DNA from: Litorilinea aerophila
GTDB lineage: Bacteria > Chloroflexota > Anaerolineae > Caldilineales > Caldilineaceae
Direction: 5' to 3'
NCBI RefSeq assembly: GCF_006569185.2
Contig: NZ_VIGC02000008.1
Location: forward strand, 62,001 to 126,000
Length of the DNA stretch: 64,000 bases
In this document: piece after piece, positions 15,005-24,194 of the stretch
How positions within the stretch are numbered: position 1 is the first letter of the stretch
Layout of the letters: the number at the start of each line of letters is the position of its first letter
Translations under genes and position numbers: made by a program
The notes under the pieces: model-generated
The model's input: the letters and a program-made list of their open reading frames with translations, nothing else
Database searches by the model: none
What the model was told of the DNA's origin: nothing

Positions 15005-16972
15005 TTAGGGTCTGTCAACCGGTTCAGGATCTGCCCGCACAACAGCAGTAACAACACGCCGCCCAACAGGACGCCGACCTGCCAAAGCCGCCGGGATTAG
15101 GCCCAGGATCTCCTGAATACGGGCGGCGTCCAACGTTTCTTCGTGCAGCAAGGCGGTGGCCAGTTGATCCAGTTGGGCACGGTACGTGGTCAGCAGGTCC
15201 ACCGCCTGTTGGTGTGCATCCTCCAGCAAGCGCTTTACCTCCTGGTCGATCAGACTGGCCGTGGTCTCGCTGTACTCCCGTTCCAGGGCCAGGTCCCGGC
15301 CCAGAAAGGGGTGAGTTTCGCCGGTCCGGTAGCCCACAGGACCTACCGCCTCGCTCATCCCCCAGCGGGCGACCATGCCCTGGGCCAGCCAGGTGGCCTG
15401 CAGGAAATCGTTCTCGGCGCCGCTGGTCATCTGCTGCAAGGCGACCTCCTCGGCGGCCCGCCCGCCCATCAGGACCGTCAGCCGGGTAAGCAGGTCGTCA
15501 CGGCTGTGGTTATAGCGCTCTTCCTGGGGTAACTGGGCCGTCAGGCCCAGCGCCCGGCCATGGGGGATAATGGTCACCCGATGGACAGGGTCGGCGCCAG
15601 GAAGCAGGCTAGCGATCAAGGCGTGGCCAGCTTCATGATAGGCCACCGTACGGCGTTCCCGTTCGTCCAGGAGCGGGCTGCCTTCCACGCCCAGCACGAT
15701 CTTGTCCAGCGCATCCTGGAAATCGACCATCTCCACCTGAATCTTGTTGCGGCGGGCGGCGATGAGCGCCGCTTCATTGCACAGGTTGGCCAGATCGGCG
15801 CCCGCAAAGCCGGGAGTCGCCCGACTCAACATGGCCAGATCCACGTCATCCGCCAGGGGCATTCCCCGGCTGTGAATGCGGAGAATGCCCTCGCGGCCCA
15901 GCCGGTCCGGCAGCCCGACGACCACCTGGCGGTCGAAGCGGCCGGGGCGCAGCAGCGCCGGGTCCAGCACGTCGGGCCGGTTAGTGGCGGCGATGACGAT
16001 CACGTTATCACCATGGTCGAAGCCATCCATCTCTACCAGCAGCTGGTTGAGGGTCTGCTCGCGCTCATCGTTGCCGCCGCCGAAGCCGGCGCCGCGCTGG
16101 CGGCCCACTGCATCCAGTTCGTCCACGAAGACGATGCTGGCAGGCGTCTCTTTCGCTTTTTTGAAGAGATCGCGCACCCGGCTGGCGCCCACGCCCACGA
16201 AGACTTCGACAAATTCCGAGGCGCTGATGGCATAGAAGGGCACCTGGGCTTCCCCGGCCACCGCACGGGCCAGCAACGTCTTGCCGGTGCCGGGGGGGCC
16301 GACCAGTAACACGCCGCGGGGGATCCTGGCTCCTAGCCGCCGGTACTTGGCTGGAGATTTGAGAAAGTCCACCACCTCGGCCAGTTCGAGTTTGGCCTGT
16401 TCCACGCCGGCCACGTCGGCAAAAGAGATCCGGGGCCGGGCGGGATCATACTGGCGGGCCTTGCTGTGGGCGAAGTCGAAGATGCTGCCCTGGGCTTGGC
16501 GCATCTGGCGGGCCGAAGTGTAGAATAGCCCGACCAGCAGCAGTAGGGGGAGACCGTTGACCAACAGCATCGCGGGCCATGGTGTGCCGGCTGCGCGGGC
16601 AGTCACCGCCACGCCCTTGGCCTCCAGCAACGGCAGCAGGCGCGCATCCTCTACGGGCGGCAGGGTGGTGGCGAAGGTCATATGTTCCACCGGTTCGATC
16701 TGTTCATCCGGCGCCCAGAGAATGGGTTCTTTGAACGTGCCCTGCACCTGCTGGTCCTTGATCTCCACCTGGGCCACGTTGCCAGCCTTCACCTGCTCTA
16801 GAAAGGCGGTGTAGGGCAGCTCAGCCCGTAGTGCTTCATGTGGAATGAACAGCCAGAAGTTCAACAATAGAGCAATCAAGGTCAGTATCAGCCAGAACCA
16901 GCGGGAAAACCGCGCCCCCTGTGGCGGCCGTTCATTTGGGTCGTCTTGACCGTATTGCATGGAGGGTCCCAT
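15005..16972 (-). CDS. ftsH: ATP-dependent zinc metalloprotease FtsH
   Basis: A 655-residue membrane protease that degrades misfolded membrane proteins. It has two transmembrane helices (about residues 24-43 and 132-148) flanking a periplasmic domain, an AAA module with Walker [11 protein letters not shown], Walker [12 protein letters not shown] and the second-region-of-homology [20 protein letters not shown], and an M41 protease domain with the zinc motif HEAGH. The C-terminus is a coiled region ending in an Arg/Val/Pro tail. ATGs lie at 16972 and 16960; the first has an AGGGGG upstream. Many Chloroflexota carry several FtsH copies. Confidence 0.96.
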   Translation of the reverse strand: MGPSMQYGQDDPNERPPQGARFSRWFWLILTLIALLLNFWLFIPHEALRAELPYTAFLEQVKAGNVAQVEIKDQQVQGTFKEPILWAPDEQIEPVEHMTFATTLPPVEDARLLPLLEAKGVAVTARAAGTPWPAMLLVNGLPLLLLVGLFYTSARQMRQAQGSIFDFAHSKARQYDPARPRISFADVAGVEQAKLELAEVVDFLKSPAKYRRLGARIPRGVLLVGPPGTGKTLLARAVAGEAQVPFYAISASEFVEVFVGVGASRVRDLFKKAKETPASIVFVDELDAVGRQRGAGFGGGNDEREQTLNQLLVEMDGFDHGDNVIVIAATNRPDVLDPALLRPGRFDRQVVVGLPDRLGREGILRIHSRGMPLADDVDLAMLSRATPGFAGADLANLCNEAALIAARRNKIQVEMVDFQDALDKIVLGVEGSPLLDERERRTVAYHEAGHALIASLLPGADPVHRVTIIPHGRALGLTAQLPQEERYNHSRDDLLTRLTVLMGGRAAEEVALQQMTSGAENDFLQATWLAQGMVARWGMSEAVGPVGYRTGETHPFLGRDLALEREYSETTASLIDQEVKRLLEDAHQQAVDLLTTYRAQLDQLATALLHEETLDAARIQEILGLIPAALAGRRPVGRRVVTAVVRADPEPVDRP

Positions 16973-17020
16973 TGTACTTACCCCCTTGCTTCGAGATGTC
17001 TGGAACTCAAGCGCACTGGG

Positions 17021-17270
17021 TTATACAAAATGTAGCACAGCGTCTCCTGGGACATCAGCGCCAGTCTGCAGGTTTGATCCCCGCAATTTGGCCCGGTCCT
17101 GGGGCGTGTTGACATCTTTGAAGCCATATTGGCAGAGGGCTTTGGGGTAAAGTTTGTTCAGGCTCTGCAGGGTGGGCAGGACGACTTTCGGTGCAAAGGG
17201 AAGGGAAGCATATGCAGCAGCCTCAACGCCCCGGCCAATAAAAAGGTAGTGTCGCCGGTTGCATCCGCGG
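17021..17270 (-). pseudogene. Degenerate reading frame with protein-like segments
   Basis: In the otherwise empty 16973-17385 interval the minus strand keeps one frame open to a TAA at 17021. It reads RRHYLFIGRGVE, similar to the GlmS isomerase-domain segment, then VVLPTLQSLNKLYPKALCQY and GFKDVNTPQDRAKL, similar to the NVNTPEDL motif near the C-terminus of MobA. No start codon, ribosome site or complete domain is present. I interpret it as one or two decayed gene fragments; the likenesses are short and could be chance. The region is less GC-rich than its flanks. Confidence 0.35.
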
Positions 17271-17385
17271 CGGAGCCCTGCGGGCTGTTCCAGAAGAACT
17301 GCAAAGTCATTAGCGTCTTCGCGGCTGCCTCAGCATGTATTAAATAGGAATGTTCAATGCCGATGGTGTTATATGCACCCCTATC

Positions 17386-18183
17386 CTACACATTGGATTC
17401 GGCGCGGGCAGCCCCAGGACGGCGCCACACGTACACCAGCAGCGGCAGTCCCATGGCCACTGCGGCCAGACTGATGAGCTGAGCCTGGTTCAGGCCAAAG
17501 GCAATCGGGCGGTAGGCACTCCAGAAGGTGATGAGGAAGCGTCCGCTGGAGTAGAGCAGCAGGTAGATCAGAAAGATCGCACCGTCCGGGAGATTTCGTT
17601 TGCGCAGTTGCCACAGCAAAGCGAAGATGCCCACATTCATGATCAGTTCGTAGATCGGCGTGGGCGTGTAGTAGACGCCCAGCTCGGGCACCAGGGCGTG
17701 GGGGCTGGTGTAGGCAATGCCGAAGGGGCCGGCGGTGGGTTTGCCCATGGCGTCGCCGGTGATCACACAGGCGATCCGCCCGAGGCCCTGGCCCAGGGCC
17801 TCGGCCGGCGCCAACGTGTCCAACAGGACCGGCACCCGCCAGCCGCGCCGCCAGGCCAGGACAACCAGCGCTGTCAGCCCGCCGAACACGCCGCCCCAGA
17901 TGGCCAGCCCGCCCTGCCAGATGTAAAGCACCCGAATCGGATCCAGGCTGTAGACGTGGTCCCAGTGGTCGGCCACGTGGAAAAGGCGGGCGCCGACGAT
18001 GCCCGCCGGCACGAGCCAGATAGCCAGATCGTCGATGACCTCTCGGCCCAATCCCCGGCGTTTTGCCTCGCGCCTGGCGACCCAAATGCCGACGAGAATG
18101 GCGAGCAGGATGATTAGACTGTACCAGCGCACGGTAAAGTGGCCAATGGTGAAGAGAATGGGATCGATGGGCATGGTGATCAT
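17386..18183 (-). CDS. lgt: Prolipoprotein diacylglyceryl transferase
   Basis: A 265-residue, seven-helix membrane enzyme that transfers diacylglycerol from phosphatidylglycerol to the lipobox cysteine of prolipoproteins; the window encodes many such lipoproteins. Visible motifs: PILFTIGHFTVRWYSL near the N-terminus, QGGLAIWGGVFGG (the H-G-G loop region) and GQGLGRIACVITGDAMGKP, where the family has G-R-x-x-N-F-x-N-x-E. Arg is kept but Asn/Glu are changed, a divergence shared with the 4078 paralogue but milder. I chose the ATG at 18183; ATG 18174 is possible. It starts directly after the galT stop. Confidence 0.9.
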   Translation of the reverse strand: MITMPIDPILFTIGHFTVRWYSLIILLAILVGIWVARREAKRRGLGREVIDDLAIWLVPAGIVGARLFHVADHWDHVYSLDPIRVLYIWQGGLAIWGGVFGGLTALVVLAWRRGWRVPVLLDTLAPAEALGQGLGRIACVITGDAMGKPTAGPFGIAYTSPHALVPELGVYYTPTPIYELIMNVGIFALLWQLRKRNLPDGAIFLIYLLLYSSGRFLITFWSAYRPIAFGLNQAQLISLAAVAMGLPLLVYVWRRPGAARAESNV

Positions 18184-18185
18184 GA

Positions 18186-19205
18186 TCAATCTTCAGTTTC
18201 GAGCCTTCGCTGACGCACCTGTGCCCGCAGCAGGCGCGCGGTTTCCTCGGGGAGGGCGGTGGAGATGCTGATGCCGCTGCCCAGTTCGAAGCCGGCCGGG
18301 GTGGTGAGACGGGGGACGATCTGGACGTGCCAGAGGTAGTAGTTCAAGTGTGCCTCCCCTACCGGCGCCGTCTGGATCACGTAGTTGAAATCCAGGCCCT
18401 GCAACTGCGCCGTCAGCGCCCGCAAGGTGTCCCGCAGCACAACGGCCAGGTCGGAGAGCTCTTCGTCTGCTACATCGCCGAAGGCAGCCACATGCCGATT
18501 GGGCAGGATCCAGGTCTCGTAGGGTGCTTGCGGAGCGAACGGCTGCAGTACGGTGAAGTGTTCGGACTGAAAGACGAGGCGCTCGCCAGCGGCGATTTCG
18601 GCCTCACGCAAGTCACAGTAGATGCAGCGACCTGTGTCGTCGTAGTAGGCACGGGCCACGTCGTGCTTGCGACGGATCGGCGGCGGCACCAGCGGGGTGG
18701 CGATCAACTGGGAGTGGGGATGGGCCAGGGACGTTCCCGCCCCTTTGCCCTGGTTGCGGAAGATCAGGATGATCTTGAGGCGGGGGTCGTGGCGCAAGGC
18801 GTTGTAGCGTGTCCGGTAGGCCACCAGGACGTTTTCCACTTCAACCGCTTCCATCTCAGCCAGGGGACGGGCGTGATCAGGCGTCTCGATGCTCACTTCG
18901 TGGATGCCCACGCCGTCCATCCTCGTGAAGAGGGCGCCCTGGTGGCGGCGGGTCAGGCTGCCCGTGGGGGTGAGCGCCGGGTACTTGTTGGTGACCACCC
19001 GCACCTGCCAGCCCGCATGGGTGCCAATCCGGAAGGTTTCCTCTTCGGGCGTGCGCTGTTCGTTGCCCGGACAGAAGGGACAATCCGGATCCCATGCCGG
19101 CGCCATGGGGCGCTGGTGCTGTGGGAAATCCTCCGGGCGTTTCGCCCGTTCTGGGGCGAGCAGGACCCACTCCCGTGTGGTGGGGTCCTGGCGGAATTCA
19201 GACAT
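18186..19205 (-). CDS. galT: Galactose-1-phosphate uridylyltransferase
   Basis: A 339-residue Leloir-pathway enzyme exchanging UMP between UDP-glucose and galactose-1-phosphate through a uridylyl-histidine intermediate. It has zinc-site cysteines in CPFCPGNEQ (about residues 41-49), the active-site loop LAHPHSQLIATPLVPP with HPH, a second CIYCDL pair and the C-terminal EAHLNYYLWHVQIVPRL. GAGGAGATAACATCCC precedes the ATG. It sits between the GH57 enzyme and lgt in one direction, suggesting a small carbohydrate-related operon. Confidence 0.95.
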   Translation of the reverse strand: MSEFRQDPTTREWVLLAPERAKRPEDFPQHQRPMAPAWDPDCPFCPGNEQRTPEEETFRIGTHAGWQVRVVTNKYPALTPTGSLTRRHQGALFTRMDGVGIHEVSIETPDHARPLAEMEAVEVENVLVAYRTRYNALRHDPRLKIILIFRNQGKGAGTSLAHPHSQLIATPLVPPPIRRKHDVARAYYDDTGRCIYCDLREAEIAAGERLVFQSEHFTVLQPFAPQAPYETWILPNRHVAAFGDVADEELSDLAVVLRDTLRALTAQLQGLDFNYVIQTAPVGEAHLNYYLWHVQIVPRLTTPAGFELGSGISISTALPEETARLLRAQVRQRRLETED

Positions 19206-19247
19206 GGGATGTTATCTCCTCATCCAAGATCTGGCGAAGGCTGGCGA

Positions 19248-21530
19248 TCAGACAACCTGCACGGTGTATTTGTCCGGCCGGCAGCAGATGTCCTGCCCGT
19301 CACAGTCTACATGGGTACAACGGAAGATGAAGTGGACTTCCTGCACATCGGCTGGAAAGGGCCCCAGCGTGTGCTGATAACGGCACACGCCGGCCATCAC
19401 ACCGCCCACGGGCACCATTTCGGCCGTCTGGGCAGGTAGGGCGTCTGGCCACCAGGTGAGGGTGCCTGGACAGTTGGTGCGAATCACCAGCCGGTCTCCG
19501 GAGGAGACCTGCGTCACCGGATCGACAAAGCTCCACACCACGGTGTGCGGTACGATATGCCGGTTTAAGTCCGCGGGGACCGAGACCCCGAGCATCTGGT
19601 AGACGCTCTTCAGGTGGGTGCGGAACAGATCGTCAAATTCTGGATCGTTGCCCGAGTTCTGGTCCTCGCCGAACCACCAGAACCAGTCGCTGCCTTCGGC
19701 GATGTAGAGGGCGGTGAACAGGGCTGGGGCGACATCGGGGGCGGCCCTGAGGTGGTCGAGCAAGGTTCGGGCCTCTCCTAGCAGTTGCCAGGCCAGGTTC
19801 TCCTCTCCCTCGCCGATCCAGGTGCCCAGGTCCACACCCGGCATGGACCCATTTTCGTCGATCCAGGAACCGGTGAAGAGATCGTACACTTTTGTCTGTT
19901 GCGCCGGCGGATGCGGGGGAATGTTCCGCCTGGCATTGCCCTCCAGGTATTCGGCGAAAGTGACCGTCTGGATGGCGGTCTCTTGCTCCAGCAAGGTGTA
20001 GAGGGCGTGGAGAAAAGGCCGGGCATCCTCCCGGTACGCGCCCCAGGCGTTCTCGCCATCCAGGATCACCGTCAATATCCGGTCCTCGTCGCTGCGGAGC
20101 GGTCGGACGAATCGCTCCTGGATCTGGCCCAGGAAGTCCCGGGCTGCCTGCTGGGCGTCGGGGTAGGCATGGTAGTGGAAGCCGATGGCGTCGGAAAGTT
20201 GGGTATCCCGGAAGAAGACGCTCAGGGCAGCGTCCCCCTCCTCGGCCCGGTAGGGTTGACAGAGCACATCAGGGTTGTCCACGTCGTAGCCCCAGCGTCC
20301 AGAGCGGGCCAGTACACCCCGGTCGGTGGCGATCCAATGGATGCCGTCCCGTGCGAAGAAGGGCACCACTGCCTGACTGACCGCGCCCTCGGCAGGCCAC
20401 ATCCCCCGGGGTGTCCGTCCAAACCAGCGTCGGTACGCTTCCACGGCCAGCTGAACCTGGGCTTCGGCATCCTCAGGGTGGGCGAAGCGGGGTGGAAACG
20501 TGGTTCCGGGTCGGTCGATGGTCGCCTGGTCCGTGTCCACCAGCAAGGGAAGGATGGGGTGATAGAAGGGCGTGGTTGAGACCTCGATCTGTCCCTGTTC
20601 CTGAAGCTGACGGTGGATGGGGATCACCGCCCGCATGATCTTATACTGCTCGGCGACCATCGCTTCCATGTCGGCTGTGCTGAAATGGTGTCCTTGCTGC
20701 ACGAAACGGTTCACCGAGGCGACCTCGTTCGTCACCAGGGTCACCTCCCCCTTGCGGAACTCCTGGCCGAACCAGGCCAGGTTGAACCACATCTGCAGAT
20801 CCCGCAGGTCCTGAACGGTGAAAGGGCGGCCCTCTCGCCGTTGGATGAAGAGCTCTTTGTAGCGGGGATGGGGGAAGATCTGGTTGTGCCAGTCGGCATC
20901 GAAAAAGTTGGCGAGGACGAATTCCCGCTCCCCGTCGGTCAGGGTCTCGGCCGGCTTCAGGGTCAGATCCAGGGCGCGGTCGGTGGCGCCCCGTTCCACG
21001 TAGTCCTCGATCTGCCAGAGCAAGGCCGGCGTGAGATTGATGGTCAGGTGGAGGTCAGGGTGCTCCGCGACCAGGGCGGCCATCGAGTAGTAGTCGCGGA
21101 TCGCGTGCAGGCGCACCCACGGGTAACGATAACTGCCCGCCTGGGTGGGATGGGCCAGCTCCTTGTAGACCGGCTGGTGTTGGTGCCAAAGGAGGGCCAG
21201 GTAGAGCTTGGGGCCCACTCGAAATGACGCCACATCGCTGACCCCATGGCTGTTGGGCCCGTGGCCTTCCATGAGATAGCTCACTCGATCGCCCGGGTCA
21301 AACGGGCCCAGCTCAGCCCGCCAGTAACTGTTCACACCGGCGTTGTATTGCCAGGTGGCGGCCACGGTGCCCTGGCGGGTGGTTCCATCTGCCTGTTCCA
21401 CCCTATACACCACCTCGACCTGCTGCCCCAGTTCAATGGGCCAGGTGCCTATGAGTAGGGTCACGCGTTCACCGGGGCTGACCCGGTGGGGGGAGCGTGG
21501 TGCATCCGGGGTTAGATGCCAGACTTTCAT
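19248..21530 (-). CDS. Glycoside hydrolase family 57 protein with N-terminal beta domain
   Basis: A 760-residue enzyme. Residues 1-105 form a beta-rich sugar-binding-like module. The GH57 barrel begins at LYLALLWHQHQPVYKE (HQHQP, residues 116-120, conserved region 1). Other conserved pieces are TPFYHPILPLLVD, RTPRGMWPAEGAVS (carrying the Glu that acts as nucleophile in GH57) and GENAWGAY. GH57 members include alpha-amylases, 4-alpha-glucanotransferases and branching enzymes; specificity is not decided here. A C-terminal beta region follows, ending with the cysteine-rich FRCTHVDCDGQDICC. GGAGGAAACG precedes the ATG. galT follows 42 bp later. Confidence 0.93.
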   Translation of the reverse strand: MKVWHLTPDAPRSPHRVSPGERVTLLIGTWPIELGQQVEVVYRVEQADGTTRQGTVAATWQYNAGVNSYWRAELGPFDPGDRVSYLMEGHGPNSHGVSDVASFRVGPKLYLALLWHQHQPVYKELAHPTQAGSYRYPWVRLHAIRDYYSMAALVAEHPDLHLTINLTPALLWQIEDYVERGATDRALDLTLKPAETLTDGEREFVLANFFDADWHNQIFPHPRYKELFIQRREGRPFTVQDLRDLQMWFNLAWFGQEFRKGEVTLVTNEVASVNRFVQQGHHFSTADMEAMVAEQYKIMRAVIPIHRQLQEQGQIEVSTTPFYHPILPLLVDTDQATIDRPGTTFPPRFAHPEDAEAQVQLAVEAYRRWFGRTPRGMWPAEGAVSQAVVPFFARDGIHWIATDRGVLARSGRWGYDVDNPDVLCQPYRAEEGDAALSVFFRDTQLSDAIGFHYHAYPDAQQAARDFLGQIQERFVRPLRSDEDRILTVILDGENAWGAYREDARPFLHALYTLLEQETAIQTVTFAEYLEGNARRNIPPHPPAQQTKVYDLFTGSWIDENGSMPGVDLGTWIGEGEENLAWQLLGEARTLLDHLRAAPDVAPALFTALYIAEGSDWFWWFGEDQNSGNDPEFDDLFRTHLKSVYQMLGVSVPADLNRHIVPHTVVWSFVDPVTQVSSGDRLVIRTNCPGTLTWWPDALPAQTAEMVPVGGVMAGVCRYQHTLGPFPADVQEVHFIFRCTHVDCDGQDICCRPDKYTVQVV

Positions 21531-21569
21531 CGTTTCCTCCGGCTCCGACCGTCTTCAGGTTGTTGCAGA

Positions 21570-22373
21570 CTACCCACTTCGTTCCCGCCTGGCCTGGGAG
21601 CGGGCTTTGGCCGCTTCGATACGCGCCTTCGCCTGTTCCGACAACCGCGTGGGACCCGCCTTGCCCTCGCCTGTCTTCTTCTGTTTCTTTGTTTCACCCG
21701 GCCCGCGGCTTTCGTCCAGCGCGGCCAAAGTGTGCTCCTTGATGAGTTGGATCTGCCGCGGGTCAAAGAGGTCAGGCCCTAGCCGTGGCACCGGCACAAA
21801 GCCGGAACGACCCCTTTGATACCAGGGGACCGTGGCGATGCTCTGCCGCTCGATCTTTTCGTGGAGCTTCATCATGCCGTAGATCAGCGCTTCCGGCGTC
21901 GGCGGACATCCCGGCACGTAGACGTCCACGGGAATATACTTGTCGATGCCGCTGACGACATTGTAGCCTTCCTTGAAAGGGCCGCCGCCGGTGGCGCAGG
22001 CGCCCATGGCGATCACGTAGCGCGGTTCGGCCATTTGATTGTAGATACGCACGATGGCCGGCACCATCTTCTTGGTCACCGTGCCGGAGACGATCATCAG
22101 GTCAGCCTGACGGGGGCTGGGGCGCATCACCTCCATGCCGAAACGGGCACAGTCATAACGGCTGGCCATGGCGGCAATCATCTCGATGGCACAGCAGGCC
22201 AGGCCGAAGAGCAGGGGCCACATGCTGGAGGCACGGCTCCAGTTGTAGAGCCTGTCCAGGGTGGTCACTGCTACCGTACTTTGAAGTTCTTCAGGGACTG
22301 TGATCGTGTCGTGTAGATACGGCTGCAGTTGCGCCTGCTTCAGCCTTCGAAATTTTTCCGGGTCAGCGTTCAT
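21570..22373 (-). CDS. nuoB: NADH-quinone oxidoreductase subunit B (stand-alone)
   Basis: A 267-residue Complex I subunit carrying iron-sulfur cluster N2. Cluster cysteines are present: the adjacent pair in [10 protein letters not shown], then [11 protein letters not shown] and [10 protein letters not shown]. NuoB is usually 160-200 residues; this one has a C-terminal extension of about 90 residues, the last third Lys/Ala/Glu-rich and helical. The start at 22373 follows AGGAGCGCCGAGG; the frame is open to 22412, but no ribosome site precedes that. It overlaps the upstream HMA gene by 11 bp. No other nuo gene is in the window, so it is an isolated copy here. Confidence 0.92.
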   Translation of the reverse strand: MNADPEKFRRLKQAQLQPYLHDTITVPEELQSTVAVTTLDRLYNWSRASSMWPLLFGLACCAIEMIAAMASRYDCARFGMEVMRPSPRQADLMIVSGTVTKKMVPAIVRIYNQMAEPRYVIAMGACATGGGPFKEGYNVVSGIDKYIPVDVYVPGCPPTPEALIYGMMKLHEKIERQSIATVPWYQRGRSGFVPVPRLGPDLFDPRQIQLIKEHTLAALDESRGPGETKKQKKTGEGKAGPTRLSEQAKARIEAAKARSQARRERSG

Positions 22374-22740
22374 CCTCGGCGCTCCTCGAGGGGTTTTCCG
22401 CAAAGTAGCCATCTGGTAGGGTCTGGAGTGCCATGGTGGCCATCAGTTGGGCCCGGTAACTGTGTCGTCCGTCATGGCCCGCCGCGGCCACGGCTGCCAC
22501 CAGGCTGGCCGGTTGGACGCGTTCGGGATCGTAGGCCGCCGCGGCAATCCCATCGGTCAGGGCAACCTGGGCCATCAACACGCCCTCCACCTGTAACAGG
22601 CCGTTGCGCACCCTGGTGGCACAGCGTGGGCATCCCATTCCCCAAACTGCCAGGTAGGCTACCTGGGCTGTCTCCAGGGCACCGGGCTCCAGGGGCTTTT
22701 CAAACGGCTCTACCGAACATGCTTGCTCATGGTCACACAT
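22363..22740 (-). CDS. HMA-domain metal-binding protein
   Basis: A 125-residue protein with a central HMA domain: [20 protein letters not shown] holds the GMxCxxC Cu(I)-binding loop, followed by [19 protein letters not shown] and [11 protein letters not shown]. The N-terminus [10 protein letters not shown] has two further cysteines. It is probably a copper chaperone or metal sensor-like protein. It overlaps nuoB by 11 bp, so the two are cotranscribed, an unusual link between a copper chaperone and a Complex I subunit. Confidence 0.85.
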   Translation of the reverse strand: MCDHEQACSVEPFEKPLEPGALETAQVAYLAVWGMGCPRCATRVRNGLLQVEGVLMAQVALTDGIAAAAYDPERVQPASLVAAVAAAGHDGRHSYRAQLMATMALQTLPDGYFAENPSRSAEDER

Positions 22741-22786
22741 CGGTCACACTCCTTCATGCGATGGACGTCGATTGGCCCGGTCCTCG

Positions 22787-23107
22787 CTACGCCAGGATCC
22801 GGGCGGAATAGTGATGGGCGTCATCACTGGCGGCAGCCACGGCTGCTGGAAAGACGTCGGGAGAAACCTGTGTCGGATCGTAGCGCACCCGGGCCAGGCC
22901 TGGCGCCAGGGCCACTTCCACCGTCAGAACCCCTTCCAGCCGCAGCAAACTGTCGTAGACACGCATGGCGCAGACCGGACAGCCCATGCCCTGCACCAGG
23001 AGCAAGGTCGTCTGGGCCTGGGCCAGGGCGGCCGGGTCTACATTCTTTTCCACTGGAAACCATCGAAACCAGATATGCTGCGGGTGATCGGGCCCAGAGA
23101 ACGGCAT
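22787..23107 (-). CDS. HMA-domain metal-binding protein, second copy
   Basis: A 106-residue paralogue of the 22363 protein: VQGMGCPVCAMRVYDSLLRL carries the CxxC loop, followed by VEVALAPGLARVRYDP and FPAAVAAASDDAHHYSARIL. The parallel N- and C-terminal extensions and adjacency show tandem duplication. It probably shuttles Cu(I) within the CsoR/CopA region. It lies in the same direction as the 22363 gene, 46 bp upstream. Confidence 0.85.
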   Translation of the reverse strand: MPFSGPDHPQHIWFRWFPVEKNVDPAALAQAQTTLLLVQGMGCPVCAMRVYDSLLRLEGVLTVEVALAPGLARVRYDPTQVSPDVFPAAVAAASDDAHHYSARILA

Positions 23108-23407
23108 ACGTACTTTCCCTCACGCCGAGTCGATGCCTTACCTGTCCCCCAGGGTAGCCCCAGACGCCCCCCGGTGGGAGCGCAGAGCGGCCTATTGGGT
23201 CCAGGCGAAATTGCCTGTCAAGGCATGAAGTCGGCCTTTTCTTGGGGATGCGGCGGACTGTTCGGGCTTGGGCAGGAGGAACAAGGCCAGGGGGAAGGCG
23301 CCGTCGAAATCGCTCCCGGTTGGCCCCGCTGCTGTCCCAGATGAAGGGCTCGTCCAGGAGGGAGGCAGGTGTGTGACGGGCGTCGCCTGCCGGCGTCATG
23401 GGGGGAC
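23108..23407. other. Intergenic region without recognised gene
   Basis: No credible reading frame is present between the HMA gene and the large palindrome at 23408. The HMA gene promoter should lie here; no clear -35/-10 pair is seen. Confidence 0.5.
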
Positions 23408-23455
23408 GGAAACCAACGGACGGGAAGGGATATCCCTTCCCGTCCGTTGGTTTCC
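23408..23455. terminator. 48-bp perfect palindrome (24-bp arms) after the YHS gene
   Basis: Left arm ggaaaccaacggacgggaag continues through the centre gggatatccc to an exact reverse complement; there is no loop beyond the turn itself. It begins 15 bp after the YHS stop codon on the minus strand. The stem is far longer than a standard Rho-independent terminator and lacks a following T-run. Confidence 0.7.
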
Positions 23456-23469
23456 TGCGCGCTTCGGCC

Positions 23470-23652
23470 TTAGTGATGGTGCTGGTGATGTTCACCTTCG
23501 CCGGACTGGAGGTACTTCTCCGGCTCTTTGTCGAAGGCGGTCTTGCAGCCAGGGGCGCAGAAGTAGTAGGTCTGGCCCTGGTACTCGGACTTGTGCCGGG
23601 CGGTTTCACTGTCTACCATCATGCCGCAGACAGGATCCTTGACCTGTGCCAT
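23470..23652 (-). CDS. YHS-domain protein with His-rich tail
   Basis: A 60-residue protein that is a single YHS domain: KDPVCGMMVDSETARHKSEY then GQTYYFCAPGCKTAFDKEP, with a CxxxC pair after Cys-Gly-Met. The tail EHHQHHH adds metal ligands. YHS domains accompany heavy-metal ATPases and are thought to bind or sense metal. It follows the cupredoxin gene in the same direction by 78 bp and belongs to the copper region. Confidence 0.88.
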   Translation of the reverse strand: MAQVKDPVCGMMVDSETARHKSEYQGQTYYFCAPGCKTAFDKEPEKYLQSGEGEHHQHHH

Positions 23653-23730
23653 TGCTCGTCTCCTTTCTTGAAATGGGTTGAGAAAGTGAACCTCTGATTG
23701 GGACCGGGAAGTCCCGGTTGACCCATCTGG

Positions 23731-24108
23731 CTATGCTTTGACGACCACCTTGCCCCGCAGCATGCCCATCTGGCACTGGAAGGGGATCTCCCCTGGTTCC
23801 TCCGGCGTGAACTCGATGGTCACGGTCTCCCCCTCTGGGAGCTTGGCCGACTTGTTGATCTTGTCGAAGACGACCATTTCACTGCACAGGGCCGACTCCT
23901 GGCGGTTGAAGAGCAGGCGCACGGGTTTGCCCCGCTTGACCACGATGACATCGGGATCGTAGCCGCCCTTGACGGTGATGGGCACTTCCTGCACACCGGC
24001 CACCTCGGCCACCTGCACGCCCTCCTTGCGGTAGAGCCAGAAATACCAGACGATCCAGGCGATGAGCGCCAGGCCGGCGATGTTGACGAAAAGCGTTGTG
24101 ATGTCCAT
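23731..24108 (-). CDS. Membrane-anchored cupredoxin-like protein of the copper region
   Basis: A 125-residue protein: one N-terminal transmembrane helix (about residues 5-25), then a cupredoxin fold. Conserved positions are RQESALCSEMVVFD (Cys where classical cupredoxins have His) and IPFQCQMGMLRGKVVV with Cys and two Mets. This Cys/Met-rich variant commonly accompanies copper ATPases and may hand Cu(I) to or from CopA at the outer face (inference). AGGAGGTTCTC precedes the ATG. A long hairpin separates it from copA. Confidence 0.87.
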   Translation of the reverse strand: MDITTLFVNIAGLALIAWIVWYFWLYRKEGVQVAEVAGVQEVPITVKGGYDPDVIVVKRGKPVRLLFNRQESALCSEMVVFDKINKSAKLPEGETVTIEFTPEEPGEIPFQCQMGMLRGKVVVKA

Positions 24109-24143
24109 GAGAACCTCCTATGTCTATCCAGTCTATGTTCGGT

Positions 24144-24187
24144 CGTGGTGCGTGGTGCGTATACTGGTTCACGCACCACGCACCACG
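24144..24187. terminator. 17-bp-stem hairpin between copA and the cupredoxin gene
   Basis: The arm cgtggtgcgtggtgcgt pairs perfectly with acgcaccacgcaccacg across a 10-nt loop, 8 bp after the copA stop codon. The arms themselves contain tandem GTGGTGC units. There is no following T-run. It probably ends or attenuates the csoR-copA message. Confidence 0.65.
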
Positions 24188-24194
24188 CACCACG

